NCBI RefSeq assembly: GCF_008831285.2
Contig: NC_045142.1
Location: 5,155,501-5,219,500 of the forward strand
DNA length: 64,000 nucleotides
DNA from: Nymphaea colorata
Taxonomy: Eukaryota; Streptophyta; Magnoliopsida; Nymphaeales; Nymphaeaceae
Reading direction: 5' to 3'
Shown: piece after piece, positions 61,028 to 64,000 of the stretch
Numbering within the stretch: position 1 is the first letter of the stretch
How the letters are laid out: each line of letters opens with the position of its first letter
Translations under genes and position numbers: made by a program
The notes under the pieces: generated by a model
The model's database searches: none
What the model saw: the letters and a program-made list of their open reading frames with translations, nothing else
What the model was told of the DNA's origin: nothing

Positions 61028-63832
61028 CTTGGGTGACCGTCATCTATGAACCGATAGACTTGCAATTAAAATCTAACAACACAAAACTGACAACTTATAG
61101 AATATGAACGCTAATCTACCGGAGAAAAAATAATCAACGTATGCATAATCTAATGACGGACTCACCAAGTCCAAACAAACAAAAAGCAAAACATAAGATC
61201 ACTATCAAGTCTCATGAGACAAGTAAGCACGGTCAACTTCCCAAACATTGTTCAATGAATACATAAAAGTAGAAAAAAATGTTTGTTAAATCAAAAGAAG
61301 CTAAAACACCATAGGCGGACGATCGTCATTAACGGTGTCTGCCAAGATTGATGACCATGATCGCGTAAACCTACATACATGTGATCGCATGAACATAAAC
61401 CAATATTGCCACGCAGCAATTAGATCAAGAGTAATTACCACATGCGCATAGAGTTTCAGCGTAAGGCTATTGAAAAGAAAGTGCAGTGAAGAAGAAAAAT
61501 CTTTGAGAAAAATAAAAACGCAAATACTGGGAAACTCGTCTGCTTTACCCTACGTCCTTAATGCTTGAAAACACCTAAAGGCAGGAGCAAATCATGATAA
61601 AGGTCTCAAGAAATTTGAGTGCTCTGTGCCTCCTTTTAAGATCCATGCTGTCCCTTGAGGACGAAGGAGATGCAGAAGGTGAATCTCAATACACTGAACC
61701 TTGATGGAACATAAACAATGCAAAATGAAGGTTCAAAGGGAGAAAATAAAAATACTTATGCCATTCTATTGTATTGAATCACCTAACAGCATGACAGAGG
61801 TAGTTACACCACATCGGACCAGGGTGACAAGTTATATAACATCTCAATCGGATCCTTTATTTTAGGAGATGTTGCAATATTTCCATGATAGTCATTAATA
61901 AATTTTGGTAAAAAAATATTGTCGGTTTATATTAGCAAATTGGTTACCAAATTTATTATTGATAAATATGGTTAAAAAAAATTTTTTGGTTTCATGTTAC
62001 GAAATTTGTTAATGACCTTTCATGGATTGTTCCAACTGTATTGAATATCTGACCGAGATTTGACTGTTATATTGTCAGTTGCCATAGGCAACAATCTGCC
62101 ATCAGTTCTGCGCTGACCACAGGTGTCTCCACTCCATTTCAAGTGATTGTTACTTGAAATGGACGTACGTGAATGGAAGTCACGGTTCACGAACTTTGAA
62201 ATACGACAACTAGAGAGTAAGCAGTTGAAATGAAGGAGGCTTATGCTGCGTGTATGAAAAGTTGTGGCTAAGAGGGAAAAGAGGCCCGGTGTTAAAGGCT
62301 CCCCATGCCTAGGGTCAATAAAGCTAGATATTGGCAATGGTCTCTAAATCGCGGTCAGAATTGTTGCAACATCTTTTTCCCTATTAGGCATCCTATCCAA
62401 AGGAAGAGTCCTAAGACCTCCAAAAGCGATTTCTACGACAATTCTGCTTCCCATTCTCCAAGCACGAAAAGGCCGTATAAAGAAAAGCCAGTTGCCCAAC
62501 ACCATATACTACACAATAGCCAAGTTGTGGCTATTTTGGGCAATTGCCAACACTAGCCCAAAGAATTTGCATTATTTACATATAGATATTTCATTAGTTT
62601 GCAATTTTTTTAACATATGAATGCTCCTTGCAGTTTAGTTTGCAATTTTTTTAACATATGAATGCTCCTTGAAGAAGTTTGATATTTGAAGTAACTGTGC
62701 CAGTTAGAAATTTCTTGCTTCGCCATTGGCAATCTAAGCTTCAAGGTCGAAAGTCCAATATCAATTTGTGATTCAAGACCCATTACATGAAATCTGATCC
62801 AAAATCCGAAGTCCAATATAAAAAAAATCTAAGACATGAGATCCAAAATCTAAGATCCAAGATTCATAATCCAAGATCTAAAATCTAATACTTGGATCCA
62901 AAATCTAAAACTTGCAAATCCAAATCAAGGTAGGTTAGACTTGGGTTAATGTCATGGTTTAGATCCACATACGGTTTATTATTGAATCCAATACTTTGAA
63001 TTGAGATCCATGATCCAAATGAGGTAAGGGTAAGTTGGTCATATGACTAGGTTTAGTTTTGCCTACACCAAGTTCCAGTCTACTTGGGTTTGACTATAGA
63101 AAGTGTGTTTAGTCTTAGTCGAACGTTGTGATGTAAGATATACACTTCATTAATTTAATATGAACGAATGTTTAATGAAATTTGACCAGACTAGGCTATG
63201 CGGCTAGGTTTATAAGCCTACTAGAACCAGTATGAGCTAAGTCTTGGAGAACTGAGCTTGGTTTGAACTCTATGCCTACATGGCCTAGGGTTTTTAGAAA
63301 CAATTAAAGAAGTTGATTTCTGACAATATTTTGGAAAACCATGATTTTGAAATGGTTCTTGTATGACGACCAAGCTATATTCAAGTTTTCATATACCTAG
63401 GCTGATGCACATAGGGTATACTACTTTGCCAAGGCAATCTGGTCTTAAACAAAAGATGCATGTGGGTGCAAGATGGTGCAGTGCATATTAAAATGTAGGT
63501 GCAAGTGCCTGATTAAACAAAACTTGAAAGAAAACTATATATTCTATACGCATGACTTGAGTAAAATACATAAGCAAAAACATGAGATTAAAAGAAAGAA
63601 ACAAAGAAGGGAGGGGCATACTAACCCCTATTCCTACCCTAAAGATACTAAAATAAACCTAATCTAGAAAATAAACGTGCTAAACTATGACATTATTCAA
63701 GCACTTAAGAGAAATAAATTAGACTAAACATGCTAAAATAAAAAAGAAAACTGAACTAAACATGTATAAAGAACTAAATTACAAATAAAAAAGGAAAAAC
63801 AGATGCAAAAAGAAATTAGCTAAGCCTGGTCA
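61028..63832 (-). repeat. Large inverted repeat, right arm
   Basis: This is the reverse complement of 39657-43027, shorter because it lacks the 42475-42840 block and has other small gaps. It has a local tandem doubling of tagtttgcaattttttt-aacatatgaatgctcctt at 62596-62631 and 62635-62671 that the left arm does not show. Confidence 0.75.
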
Positions 63833-64000
63833 GGTCTAGGTTGAGTGTTAATGCAGTCCAAACCAAGTCTTAAACTAAGACTCTAAAAATTTAAATTGTA
63901 TTGAGCTAAACCTTTTTTTTTAATACCCAATTAAAATTTTATCAACTCTATGGACTTCTCAAGGAATACCCCAAGTGCTTAGTGCCAAAGGGAAGGAAAC
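63833..64000. other. Window end, noncoding
   Basis: Sequence beyond the right arm with no match to the sequence left of 39657. Nothing recognised. Confidence 0.4.

Noticed and set aside
62305-62556. 83-residue plus-strand frame in the right arm of the large repeat
   Set aside because: The corresponding left-arm sequence has a different frame, so it is not conserved as protein.

Overview
The window is intron-rich, AT-rich nuclear DNA from a flowering plant. Evidence for this is a malectin/LRR receptor kinase cluster with GT-AG introns, LINE, Ty1/copia, hAT and Harbinger-like remnants, a caulimovirid fragment, and long (CT)n(TA)n microsatellites. I could not place it to species. None of the complete or partial protein-coding genes I can reconstruct looks like a full-length active gene.

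Receptor cluster, minus strand. Three related pieces belong to the malectin-like LRR receptor kinase family (LRR-RLK subfamily I, the IOS1/FRK1-like group). Copy A (8199 down to 940) has eight intact exons: signal peptide, malectin-like ectodomain, LRRs and transmembrane helix. It then stops just inside the membrane, and its kinase, if any, lies left of the window. Copy B (36631 down to 24821) has all 13 exons. It carries a TGA between the HRD and DFG motifs and a second early stop (TAA, 24923-24925). Comparison with copy C shows that second stop lies 34 codons before the older end. Copy C (49634 down to 49205) is only the last kinase exon plus its 3' flank, with its own internal TGA. Copies A and B sit in a direct duplication of about 10 kb (1-10640 and about 28500-38780) that includes introns and upstream DNA.

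Between A and B (10.6-24.8 kb) is a transposon graveyard. It holds a 502-bp hAT-type MITE (12101-12602) and an 1811-bp Harbinger-like element (13148-14958) that carries a piece of a PPR gene. It also holds an endogenous caulimovirid fragment (coat protein then movement protein, minus strand, 17235-19055), a LINE ORF2 piece (19560-20640) and a Ty1/copia RNase H piece (22861-23290).

The right part (38.8-64 kb) is dominated by inverted repeats. There are two hairpins (43.12-44.84 and 58.44-59.12 kb), an inverted pair with arms at 55.53-56.08 and 59.69-60.23 kb, and a large inverted pair with arms at 39.66-43.03 and 61.03-63.83 kb. A further partial copy of the large repeat lies at 46.6-47.4 kb. 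Receptor fragment C, a tRNA-type SINE and a second copia RNase H remnant lie between these arms. The rest is noncoding as far as I can read.
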